From NCBI GenBank assembly GCA_946482115.1, contig CAMLQP010000035.1:1-16632 (forward strand): a DNA stretch of 16,632 bases, written 5' to 3'. This document shows positions 9,002 through 15,608 of the stretch, piece by piece (position 1 is the first letter of the stretch; each line of letters opens with the position of its first letter). The notes below the pieces were generated by a model. The model was given only the letters and a program-made list of their open reading frames with translations. It was not told where the DNA came from and made no database searches. A program made the position numbers and the translations under genes. Source of the stretch: an uncultured Comamonadaceae bacterium (GTDB taxonomy: Bacteria; Pseudomonadota; Gammaproteobacteria; Burkholderiales; Burkholderiaceae).

Positions 9002-9009
9002 TTTGTCGC
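8995..9009. promoter_or_regulatory. Candidate operator O2 (imperfect palindrome GCGTCAA-T-TTGTCGC)
   Basis: Seven-base half-sites flank a single central base, with one mismatch from perfect symmetry. It is the same consensus as the site at 9040-9054, and its centre is 45 bp away. It overlaps the candidate fdhA -35 hexamer at 8996-9001. The binding protein is unknown. Confidence 0.5.
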
Positions 9010-9039
9010 ACGGCGTCCCCGGTAGAAGCCCGTGCGCAT

Positions 9040-9054
9040 GCGACAACTTGTCGC
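9040..9054. promoter_or_regulatory. Candidate operator O1 (perfect palindrome GCGACAA-C-TTGTCGC)
   Basis: This is a perfect 7-1-7 inverted repeat in the divergent fdhA-selD region, centred at 9047, about 174 bases from the fdhA start and 90 from the selD start. The second copy at 8995-9009 makes a paired operator plausible. I do not recognise the motif as a known regulator's site. Confidence 0.55.
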
Positions 9055-9064
9055 GAATCGCCGA

Positions 9065-9084
9065 GCAAAGGCCTGTGCCTTTGC
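9065..9084 (+). promoter_or_regulatory. Perfect hairpin upstream of selD
   Basis: GCAAAGGC and GCCTTTGC form an 8-bp stem around the loop CTGT, ending 52 bases before the selD ATG. There is no T-run after it on either strand, so it is not a classical terminator. If transcription starts upstream of it, it would be part of the selD leader; otherwise it may be a DNA site. Confidence 0.45.
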
Positions 9085-9101
9085 GCCACACCCGCAGCAG
9101 G

Positions 9102-9107
9102 CACAAT
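9102..9107 (+). promoter_or_regulatory. Possible -10 element (CACAAT) for selD
   Basis: CACAAT matches four of six bases of the sigma70 -10 consensus and lies 30 bases before the selD ATG. A -35 partner is poor (TTGCGC at 9081-9086, 15-base spacing, inside the hairpin arm). Weak support. Confidence 0.25.
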
Positions 9108-9136
9108 CCCGGCACCACGCCCCAACGCCTGACACC

Positions 9137-10198
9137 ATGAGCACAGAACCCATTGCCCTCACCCGTTTCTCGCACGGCGGCGGCTGCGGCTGCAAGATCG
9201 CGCCGGGCCTGCTGACCGAGATCCTCTCGCGCTCGCCGGCCGGCATCATCCCGCCCGAACTGATGGTGGGCATAGAGACCAGCGACGACGCCGCCGTCTA
9301 CCGCCTCAACGACACGCAGGCCCTGGTGGCCACCACCGATTTCTTCACGCCCATCGTCGACGATCCGTACGACTTCGGCCGCATCGCCGCCACCAATGCC
9401 CTGTCCGACGTCTACGCCATGGGGGGCACGCCCATCATGGCGCTGGCCATCGTCGGCATGCCTATCGCGCAGCTGCCGCCCGAGGTCATAGGCCGCGTGC
9501 TCGAGGGCGGCGCCAGCGTCTGCCGCGAGGCCGGCATCCCCATTGCGGGCGGTCACAGCATCGACGTGCTGGAGCCTATCTACGGCCTGGTGGCGCTGGG
9601 CCTGGTGCATCCGCAGCGCGTGCGCCGCAACGCCGACGCGAAGGCCGGCGACGTGCTCGTGCTCGGCAAGCCGCTGGGCGTGGGCATACTCTCGGCCGCG
9701 CTCAAGAAGGGGCAGCTGGGCACCGACGGCTATGCCGAGATGATCCGCCACACCACGAAGCTCAACCGCGTGGGCGGCGCGCTGGCGCAGATCGAAGGCG
9801 TGCACGCCATCACCGATATCACCGGCTTCGGCCTGGCCGGCCACCTGCTCGAAATCTGCCGCGGCTCCTGGCTCTCGGCCCAGGTGTCGCTGCCTGCGCT
9901 GCCCCTGATCCCCAGCGCCGTTGCCTTCGCGCGCGACGGCACCGCCACCGGCGCCTCCGCCCGCAACTGGACCGGCTACGGCAGCCAGGTGGACTGGCCC
10001 GCCGACGCCGCCGACTGGCAGCGCGCCCTGGTGACCGACCCGCAGACCAGCGGCGGCCTGCTGGTGAGCTGCCGCGCGGACACCGCCGACACCGTGCTCA
10101 AGGCCTTCCATGACGACGGCTTCGCCGAGGCCACCGTGGTGGGCCGGCTGGATGCACCGGCTGCCGGTGCCGCCCCGCGCCTGCGCTTCACGGCCTGA
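9137..10198 (+). CDS. selD: SelD, selenide, water dikinase (selenophosphate synthetase)
   Basis: This is a 353-residue enzyme that makes selenophosphate from selenide and ATP, the selenium donor for SelA. The N-terminal glycine-rich loop HGGGCGCKIAPG places Cys17 and Lys20 at the same numbers as the catalytic pair in E. coli SelD. Asp51, Asp68 and Asp91 (GIETSDDA, VATTDFF, LSDVYAMG) match the known metal/ATP residues. An AIR-synthase-like C-terminal domain follows, including ITDITGFGLAGHL and TDPQTSGGLL. This numbering supports the ATG at 9137 over an in-frame ATG at 9032, although no clear ribosome binding site is seen. Position 17 is Cys, so SelD is not itself a selenoprotein here. It is divergent from fdhA and may share its regulation. 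Confidence 0.97.
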   Translation: MSTEPIALTRFSHGGGCGCKIAPGLLTEILSRSPAGIIPPELMVGIETSDDAAVYRLNDTQALVATTDFFTPIVDDPYDFGRIAATNALSDVYAMGGTPIMALAIVGMPIAQLPPEVIGRVLEGGASVCREAGIPIAGGHSIDVLEPIYGLVALGLVHPQRVRRNADAKAGDVLVLGKPLGVGILSAALKKGQLGTDGYAEMIRHTTKLNRVGGALAQIEGVHAITDITGFGLAGHLLEICRGSWLSAQVSLPALPLIPSAVAFARDGTATGASARNWTGYGSQVDWPADAADWQRALVTDPQTSGGLLVSCRADTADTVLKAFHDDGFAEATVVGRLDAPAAGAAPRLRFTA

Positions 10199-10214
10199 AG
10201 GCGCTCCACCGCCC

Positions 10215-10254
10215 GGCCCGTCTCGCGACGGCCCTCAGGCACCGCTTCAGCGGT
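10215..10254. terminator. Hairpins at the convergent selD / araC-type junction
   Basis: Two inverted repeats sit in the gap. One is a 7-bp stem with a single bulged C between 10215 and 10233 (loop TCGC). The other is ACCGC-TTCA-GCGGT at 10241-10254, whose loop contains the stop codon of the minus-strand regulator gene. No T-runs follow, so intrinsic termination is uncertain; a bidirectional terminator is a reasonable guess. Confidence 0.4.
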
Positions 10255-11260
10255 CCCCACCCCGGCTGGCCCTCGGCGGCCCACCGAATGCGCCCCGGTA
10301 CCAGCGCGAGAACGCGGGTGGCGCCGAGAAGCCGAGCAGTTCGGACACCTGGGACAGCGGGCGGCGGGTTTCGGCCACCAGGTGGGTGGCCAGCTCGGCG
10401 CGCACCTGGTGCACGATGGCGTCGAAACCTGTTCCCTCCTTCAGCAGGTGGCGGTGCAGTGTCCTGCGGTGCATGCCCAGGGTCTGGGCCACGTGCTCGA
10501 TGGAGCAGCGACCGGCTGGCAGCAGCACGCGCACCAGCTCGCCCACGCGCTGACCGCACGACACCGCGCCGCGCTGCGCCAGCACCTGGTCAAGCTGCGC
10601 GCGCGCCTGCCGCACCAGGGCCGGGTCGGCGCTGCGCATGGGCCGCTGCAGATCGGCACCGTCGAACACGACGCCGTTGAAGTCGGCGTGGAACTGCAGC
10701 GGCGCGTCGAGCACGCGCTGGTAGACCTCGCGCGGCCCGACCGGCCCGTGGGACAGACAGGCCAGGCGTGGCCGCCAGGCCGGTGGCAGCAGCAGCCGCA
10801 GCGAGCGCAGCAGCATGCCCATGCCCTGCTCGGTGGCCTGCACCACCGGCGTGCCGGCGGGGGCCGCCAGCGCCAGGCGCAGCACCGCCAGGCGGTCCTT
10901 GCCGCTGCCGGTGTGCTCCAGCGCCAGCAGCAGCGATTCGTTGTGGATGCGACGGTACCGCAGCAGCGTGGTCAGGGCATCGTGCAGGGTGGGCTCCTCG
11001 CGCAGGATCAGGCCCAGCAGGCCGAGCGTCGAGATGCGGTTGCTCTCGGCCATCTCCAGCCCCAGGCTGGGGGCGCCGGCCAGCTGGGCCGCGCGGTCGA
11101 GCAGGCGGTAGGCCCGCTCCACCGGCACCATGCGCTCGGGGTCGTCCAGGCATTCGACCGGGATGCCCGCCTCGGCCAGCAGCACTTGCGCGTCCAGCCC
11201 GTGGCGGCGCACCACATCGGGGAAATTGGCCAACGCGGCGGCGCGGATGTAGTCGCTCAT
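10247..11260 (-). CDS. AraC-family transcriptional regulator (Arabinose_bd-like N-domain)
   Basis: This is a 337-residue protein. Residues about 15-205 resemble the N-terminal domain found in OruR/VirS-type AraC regulators (HGLDAQVLLAEAGIP..., ...LGLLGLILREEPTLHDALTTLLRYRRIHNES...). The C-terminal DNA-binding domain has two helix-turn-helix units: about 253-274 (IEHVAQTLGMHRRTLHRHL) and about 302-326 (LSQVSELLGFSAPPAFSRWYRG). It is transcribed away from the sulfatase gene, and the 96-bp gap contains a perfect 9-12-9 inverted repeat. It is therefore the likely activator of the sulfatase-cupin-binding protein operon. No strong ribosome binding site precedes the ATG at 11260. The inducer is unknown. 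Control of selD, which ends just 48 bases away, is unlikely from the layout. Confidence 0.92.
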   Translation of the reverse strand: MSDYIRAAALANFPDVVRRHGLDAQVLLAEAGIPVECLDDPERMVPVERAYRLLDRAAQLAGAPSLGLEMAESNRISTLGLLGLILREEPTLHDALTTLLRYRRIHNESLLLALEHTGSGKDRLAVLRLALAAPAGTPVVQATEQGMGMLLRSLRLLLPPAWRPRLACLSHGPVGPREVYQRVLDAPLQFHADFNGVVFDGADLQRPMRSADPALVRQARAQLDQVLAQRGAVSCGQRVGELVRVLLPAGRCSIEHVAQTLGMHRRTLHRHLLKEGTGFDAIVHQVRAELATHLVAETRRPLSQVSELLGFSAPPAFSRWYRGAFGGPPRASRGGDR

Positions 11261-11290
11261 CGGGGCATGGATGGCCTGTGCAGACCTGTC

Positions 11291-11320
11291 ACCTGAAGTT
11301 CAATCATTGTCACTTCAGGT
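11291..11320. promoter_or_regulatory. Inverted repeat operator between the AraC-type regulator and the sulfatase
   Basis: ACCTGAAGT (11291-11299) and ACTTCAGGT (11312-11320) form a perfect 9-bp inverted repeat with a 12-base spacer. It is centred in the divergent gap, 31 bases from the regulator start and 37 from the sulfatase start. Each arm is preceded by GTCAC or ends in GGTTAA-like sequence, so it can also be read as partial direct repeats, as AraC proteins often use. It is probably the regulator's site. Confidence 0.55.
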
Positions 11321-11356
11321 TAAGAAGTCAAGGCCTGCCCGCCGAAGAATCGGGTC

Positions 11357-13672
11357 ATGACATCGGCCCACACCCCCTCCCCCGGCAGCGAACTGCCCCT
11401 GCCGCGTCCGGCGACGGCCAGCCGCGCGGGCGAGACGCTGAAGGAATCGGCGCACCAGTGGCGCCAGCCCAGCCCGGTGCGCCGCGCCGACGCGCCCAAC
11501 GTGCTGGTGATCCTGCTCGACGATGCCGGCTTTGCCCAGGCCGACACCGTGGGCGGGCCCATCCACACGCCGACCTTCACCCGCGTCGCGGACAGCGGCG
11601 TGCGCTACAACGCCTTCCACACCACCGCCATCTGCTCGGCCACGCGCGCCTCGCTGCTCACCGGCCGCAACCACCACCGGGTCGGCAACGGTGTCATCGC
11701 CGAGCTGGCGAGCGACTGGGACGGCTACACGGCCGAGATACCGAAGTCCTGCGCCACCATCCCCGAGGTGCTGCGCCACCACGGCTACCGCACGGCGGCC
11801 TTCGGCAAGTGGCACAACACGCCGGTCACGCAGGTCACGTCGATGGGCCCGTTCGACCGCTGGCCCACCGGCCACGGTTTCGACACCTTCTACGGCTTCA
11901 TGGGCGGCGAGACCTCGCAGTACGAGCCGCGGCTGTACCGCAACACCACGCCGGTGGAGCCACCGCGCCGCCCGGACTATCACCTGACCGAAGACCTGGC
12001 CGACCAGGCCATCCACTGGCTGCGCGAACGCGCCGTGCACGCGCCACGGGATCCCTTCTTCCTGTACTGGGCGCCTGGCGCGGTGCACGGGCCGCACCAC
12101 GTGTTCCGCGAATGGGCGGACAAGTACCGCGGGCGCTTCGACGAAGGCTGGGACGTCTACCGCGAGCACGCGTTCGAGCGCCAGAAGGCCATCGGCTTCG
12201 TGCCCGCCGATGCCGAACTGACGCCACGCCCCGTGTCGTTGCCAGCATGGGACAGCCTGGACCCCGCCGAACGGCGCTTCCAGGCGCGGCTGATGGAGGT
12301 GTTCGCCGGTTTCCTGGAGCACACCGACGTCCAGGCCGGCCGGCTCATCGATGAACTGGAACGCCAGGGCCTGCGCGAGAACACGCTGGTGCTCTACGTG
12401 TTCTCGGACAACGGCGCGTCGGCCGAGGGCATGACGGGTTCGGTGGCCGAGCTGAACGCGCAGAACGGCATCCCCTCGACGTCCGCGCAGCACATGGCGC
12501 TGCTGGAACGCGAGGGCGGGCTGGAGGCGCTGGGCGGCGCCGGTTTCGACAACATGTACCACGCGGCCTGGGCCTGGGCCGGCATGTCGCCGCTGCAGGG
12601 CACCAAGCTGCTGGCCGGCCATTTCGGCGGCACGCGCGTGCCGCTGGCCATCTCGTGGCCGGCGCAGATCAAGCCCGACGCCCGGGTGCGCCCGCAGTTC
12701 CACCACGTCAACGACCTGGCCGCCACGATCTACGAGGTGGCGGGCATCACGCCGCCGCAGACGGTGGACGGCCACGCACAGGAACCGCTGGACGGCGTGA
12801 GCATGACCTACACCTTCGGCAGCGCCGAAGCGCCCACGCGCAAGTCACGCCAGTACTTCGAGGTGCTGGGCAGCCGGGGCCTGTTCCACGAAGGCTGGAT
12901 GGCCTCGGTCTGGGGGCCGCGCACGCCGTGGATCGCCGACCCGCGCCAGTTCCAGGGCTGGGATCCGCGCCAGGACCGCTGGGAGCTCTACCACGTCGAC
13001 GCCGACTACGCCCAGGCCAGGGACCTGGCGGCGCAGCACCCCGAGAAGCTGCGCGAGCTGCAGCGCCTGTTCCACGAGGAGGCGCTGGACAACCGGGTCT
13101 ATCCGCTGGGTGCCGGGCTGTGGCCTTTCCTGCACCCGACGGACCGTGTCGGCCCGCCCCGCACATCCTGCCATTTCGGGACCGACACCGAACGCATCCC
13201 CGAGTTCATGGCGCCCGACCTGCGCGCCAGCAACAGCACCGTGACGGTGGACGTCGAGGCGCCGCAGGACGCGCGCGGCGTGCTCTACGCCCTGGGCGGC
13301 ATCGCCGGCGGCGTCACGCTGTTCTTCGACGACGGCCACCTGTTCTACGAATACAACGCCCTGATGCTCAAGCGCACCACGCTGCGCTCGGCCCGCCCGG
13401 TGGCGGCGGGCCGCCGCCGCATCGAGCTGGAGACGCGCGTGCTGTCGCGCCAGCCGGGCTCGGCCGGCAAGCTCATCCTGCGCGTGGACGGCGAGAAGGT
13501 CGCCGAAGGCGTGCTGTTCTACACCGTGCCGCTGACCTTCACCGCCACCGAGACCTTCGAAGTCGGCCGAGACCTGGGCTCGCCCGTGTCGCGGCGCTAT
13601 TTCGAGCGTGCCCCGTTCGCCTTCAACGGCGTCATCCACGACGTCCGCGTCGACTACCCCCCCGGCCCCTGA
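11357..13672 (+). CDS. Type I sulfatase (arylsulfatase), formylglycine-dependent
   Basis: This is a 771-residue alkaline-phosphatase-fold hydrolase of sulfate esters. The N-terminal VLVILLDDAGF (Asp55, Asp56) supplies metal ligands. The activation motif is CSATRASLLTGRNHH (Cys93, Arg97), where Cys93 would be converted to formylglycine. Lys151/His153 (GKWH), His244 (GAVHGPHH) and Asp351-Asn352 (FSDNGAS) complete the expected active site. Residues about 575-771 form a beta-rich C-terminal domain seen in long sulfatases. The third motif position is Ala rather than the usual Pro; C-X-A-X-R is a known but less common variant. No signal peptide is visible, so it is probably cytoplasmic and would need a maturase from elsewhere. 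It heads an operon with the cupin 26 bases downstream. The substrate is unknown. Confidence 0.93.
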   Translation: MTSAHTPSPGSELPLPRPATASRAGETLKESAHQWRQPSPVRRADAPNVLVILLDDAGFAQADTVGGPIHTPTFTRVADSGVRYNAFHTTAICSATRASLLTGRNHHRVGNGVIAELASDWDGYTAEIPKSCATIPEVLRHHGYRTAAFGKWHNTPVTQVTSMGPFDRWPTGHGFDTFYGFMGGETSQYEPRLYRNTTPVEPPRRPDYHLTEDLADQAIHWLRERAVHAPRDPFFLYWAPGAVHGPHHVFREWADKYRGRFDEGWDVYREHAFERQKAIGFVPADAELTPRPVSLPAWDSLDPAERRFQARLMEVFAGFLEHTDVQAGRLIDELERQGLRENTLVLYVFSDNGASAEGMTGSVAELNAQNGIPSTSAQHMALLEREGGLEALGGAGFDNMYHAAWAWAGMSPLQGTKLLAGHFGGTRVPLAISWPAQIKPDARVRPQFHHVNDLAATIYEVAGITPPQTVDGHAQEPLDGVSMTYTFGSAEAPTRKSRQYFEVLGSRGLFHEGWMASVWGPRTPWIADPRQFQGWDPRQDRWELYHVDADYAQARDLAAQHPEKLRELQRLFHEEALDNRVYPLGAGLWPFLHPTDRVGPPRTSCHFGTDTERIPEFMAPDLRASNSTVTVDVEAPQDARGVLYALGGIAGGVTLFFDDGHLFYEYNALMLKRTTLRSARPVAAGRRRIELETRVLSRQPGSAGKLILRVDGEKVAEGVLFYTVPLTFTATETFEVGRDLGSPVSRRYFERAPFAFNGVIHDVRVDYPPGP

Positions 13673-13698
13673 ACAGGCCTTTTCCAGGAGACAACCCC

Positions 13699-14169
13699 AT
13701 GTATTACGAAAAGATCGACACCGCCCTGATCGACGCCGAGGCCCTGCCCTGGCACCCCTTCCTGCCCTACGCCGACGACGTGTTCATCAAGCTGCTCAAG
13801 GTCAACCCGGTCAGCGGCGAGTGGGTGACCCTGCTGAAGGCGCCGGCCCATGTGCGTTTGCCGCGGCACCACCATTCGGGTACCGTCATGGTCTATACCA
13901 TCAGCGGCCAGTGGCGTTACCTGGAGCACGACTGGGTCGCCGGCCCGGGCAGCTTCGTCTACGAGACCGCCGGAACCCGCCACACGCCCACCGGCGTGGG
14001 CAAGGACGATGTCGTCACCCTGAACATCGTCCAGGGTGACTGGAACCTCGTGACCGACGACGACCAGGTGCTGGCCATCGAGAACTGGAAGACCGTGATG
14101 AAACGCTACCTCGACCACTGCGCCACCAGCGGCATCGCGCCGGTCGATGTCTCGTCCTTCGAAGCCTGA
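13699..14169 (+). CDS. Cupin-domain protein, 2,4'-dihydroxyacetophenone dioxygenase-like
   Basis: This is a 156-residue single cupin. The metal-site region has RLPRHHHSGTVMVYTISGQW (His57-His59) without the usual cupin glutamate. A second-motif histidine, His95 in ETAGTRHTP, follows SFVYE. This arrangement resembles the DHAPD (ChrR-like cupin) family, which cleaves the side chain of 2,4'-dihydroxyacetophenone to 4-hydroxybenzoate and formate; that reaction is not proven here. The start has AGGAG nine bases upstream, 26 bases after the sulfatase stop, and the binding protein starts 10 bases after its stop, so the three are one operon. It could instead be a hydroxy-ketone or other aromatic side-chain dioxygenase, or a non-enzymatic cupin. 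Confidence 0.8.
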   Translation: MYYEKIDTALIDAEALPWHPFLPYADDVFIKLLKVNPVSGEWVTLLKAPAHVRLPRHHHSGTVMVYTISGQWRYLEHDWVAGPGSFVYETAGTRHTPTGVGKDDVVTLNIVQGDWNLVTDDDQVLAIENWKTVMKRYLDHCATSGIAPVDVSSFEA

Positions 14170-14179
14170 GGAGGCCACC

Positions 14180-15175
14180 ATGGAACACCTCAACCGTCGC
14201 CACTTCACCGCCTGCGCCCTGGCCGCCGCGGCAGCCGCAGCCGGCCTGCTGGCCACCACCCCGGCATCGGCCCAGGCCTTTCCGGACAAACCGCTGCGCC
14301 TGGTGGTCGGCGCACCGGCGGGCGGCACCGCCGACATGGTCGCTCGGGTGCTGGCCGAGGGCCTGGGCCAGCAGCTCGGCCAGCCCGTGCTGGTGAACAA
14401 CAAGCCCGGCGCCGCCGGCCTGCTGGGCATCCAGGAGCTGCTCAAGGCCCCGCGCGACGGCTACACCCTGATGCTGGCGGTCAACGGCATCGTCTCCGAG
14501 GTGCCCCACATCGTCCGCCTGCCCATCGACCCGGTGCGCGAGCTGCGGCCGCTGGCCGAGATCGGACGCGGCGGGCTGGTGTTCGTCACACCCAGCCAGC
14601 TGCCCGTGCAATCGCTCAAGGACGCCATCGCCTACGCCAAGGCCAACGCCGGCAAGGTCAACTACGGCTCGTATGCCGTCGGCTCCATCTCGCACACCCT
14701 GGGCCTGGAGCTCAACAAGCTGGCGGGCCTGGACATGGTGCACGTGGGCTACCGGGGCTCCCCCGCAGCCCTTGTCGACATGGTGGGCGGCCAGCTGCAG
14801 TTCATGTTCGACGCGCCGGCGACCTCGCTGCCCCTGATCAGGGCGGGCAAGATCCGCGCGCTGGCCACCACCGCGCCGCAGCGCGTCTCCGTGCTGCCCG
14901 ACGTTCCCACCTTCGCGGAGCTGGGCTACAAGGACCTGACCGAGCTGGCCTGGCTGGGGCTGTGGACCACCCCGGACGTGCCGGCCCCCGTGCAGGCCCG
15001 CGTGCGCGAGGCCGCCCTCAGGGTGACAGGGCAGGCGGCGGTGAAGGAGCGGCTGCAGGGGCTGGGCATAGACCCCGGCACCACCGTCACGCCCGATGCC
15101 ATGATCACCAGCCTCAAGGCCGCCTACGACAAGCAGGGCGCGACGCTCAAGGCGATCGACTTCAAGCCGGACTGA
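14180..15175 (+). CDS. Bug/TctC-family periplasmic solute-binding protein
   Basis: This is a 331-residue protein. The N-terminus MEHLNRRHFTACALAAAAAAAG...TPASAQA is an export signal with a twin arginine, likely cut after ASA. The mature start FPDKPLRLVVGAPAGGTADMVAR is the signature of the Bug family, expanded in Burkholderiales. The motif QLQFMFDAPATSLPLIRAGKIRALATT is also typical. These proteins bind carboxylates or aromatic acids, either for a tripartite transporter or for sensing. No TctA/TctB membrane genes are in view, so it is an orphan here. The GGAGG before the ATG at 14180 decides the start over an in-frame ATG at 14147, inside the cupin gene. It probably captures the substrate or product of the sulfatase-cupin pathway. 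Confidence 0.93.
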   Translation: MEHLNRRHFTACALAAAAAAAGLLATTPASAQAFPDKPLRLVVGAPAGGTADMVARVLAEGLGQQLGQPVLVNNKPGAAGLLGIQELLKAPRDGYTLMLAVNGIVSEVPHIVRLPIDPVRELRPLAEIGRGGLVFVTPSQLPVQSLKDAIAYAKANAGKVNYGSYAVGSISHTLGLELNKLAGLDMVHVGYRGSPAALVDMVGGQLQFMFDAPATSLPLIRAGKIRALATTAPQRVSVLPDVPTFAELGYKDLTELAWLGLWTTPDVPAPVQARVREAALRVTGQAAVKERLQGLGIDPGTTVTPDAMITSLKAAYDKQGATLKAIDFKPD

Positions 15176-15191
15176 AGCCGGCCGGCATGCA

Positions 15192-15218
15192 CCGGCACGA
15201 GGCTCAGGCCTCGTCCGG
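15192..15218. terminator. Strong hairpin at the convergent Bug-type / RidA-like junction
   Basis: CGAGGC (15198-15203) and GCCTCG (15208-15213) flank the loop TCAG. The stem extends through A-T and then CCGG/CCGG (15192-15195 with 15215-15218) with one bulged C at 15196, giving 11 pairs. It includes the stop codon of the RidA-like gene in its loop and lies 17 bases past the stop of the binding-protein gene. No T-run follows on either strand, so it may act as a bidirectional, possibly factor-dependent, terminator. Confidence 0.5.
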
Positions 15219-15608
15219 CACCACCGCCGTGACCTCGATCTCGACCTTCGCGCGGTCCTCCACCAGGGCCGCCACCTCCACCGCCGTCATGGCGGCGTTG
15301 TAGCTGCCGATCAGCTCCTTGAAGGCCTTGCCGATCTCGGGATAGGCGGCCACGTACTCGCGCTTGTCCGTCACGTACCAGGTCATGCGCACGATGTGCT
15401 CGGGCCTGGCGCCGCCGGCGGTCAGCACCTCGACGATGTTCTGCAACGCCTGGCGCACCTGGCCGGCCAGGTCGTCGGTGTGGAACACGCCCTGTGCGTC
15501 CCAGCCGATCATGCCGGCCACGAACACCATGCGGCCGCGCGCCGACACGCCATTCGAGTAGCCGCGCGGGCGCGGCCAGCCCGGGGGAAGCAGTACTTGG
15601 GTCGTCAT
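15204..15608 (-). CDS. RidA/YjgF-family protein, non-canonical (catalytic Arg replaced)
   Basis: This is a 134-residue protein of the YjgF/YER057c/UK114 fold. Recognisable parts are FVAGMIGWDAQGVF, QVRQALQNIVEVLTAGG, IVRMTWYVTDKREYV and the C-terminal AVEVAALVEDRAKVEIEVTAV. Canonical RidA has an arginine just before the V-E-V strand that binds the imine acid; here the aligned stretch reads NAAMTAVEV, with Met in that place. This places it among the Rid subfamilies that lack the deaminase arginine, which are often found in catabolic clusters. The start overlaps the thioesterase stop as ATGA. It probably helps a ring-degradation step, for example by hydrolysing an imine or enamine intermediate or by binding one, but the reaction is not known. 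Confidence 0.9.
   Translation of the reverse strand: MTTQVLLPPGWPRPRGYSNGVSARGRMVFVAGMIGWDAQGVFHTDDLAGQVRQALQNIVEVLTAGGARPEHIVRMTWYVTDKREYVAAYPEIGKAFKELIGSYNAAMTAVEVAALVEDRAKVEIEVTAVVPDEA

Noticed and set aside
8874..9125. An 84-residue N-terminal extension of FdhA in the open frame upstream of 8873
   Set aside because: The Tat signal must be near the N-terminus, AGGAG fits the ATG at 8873, and residue numbers then match FdnG exactly.
9032..9136. Earlier in-frame start for SelD at 9032
   Set aside because: The extension has no family character; starting at 9137 puts Cys17 and Lys20 in their known places.
8874..9136. A selC (tRNA-Sec) gene in the fdhA-selD gap
   Set aside because: I looked for a long acceptor and extra arm and for a CCA end and found none; the hairpin at 9065-9084 is too small to be a tRNA.
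8951..10111. 386-codon minus-strand ORF opposite selD
   Set aside because: Antisense shadow of a certain gene; composition is typical of reverse-frame translation.
11315..12775. 486-codon minus-strand ORF opposite the sulfatase
   Set aside because: Shadow; the plus-strand frame has complete sulfatase motifs.
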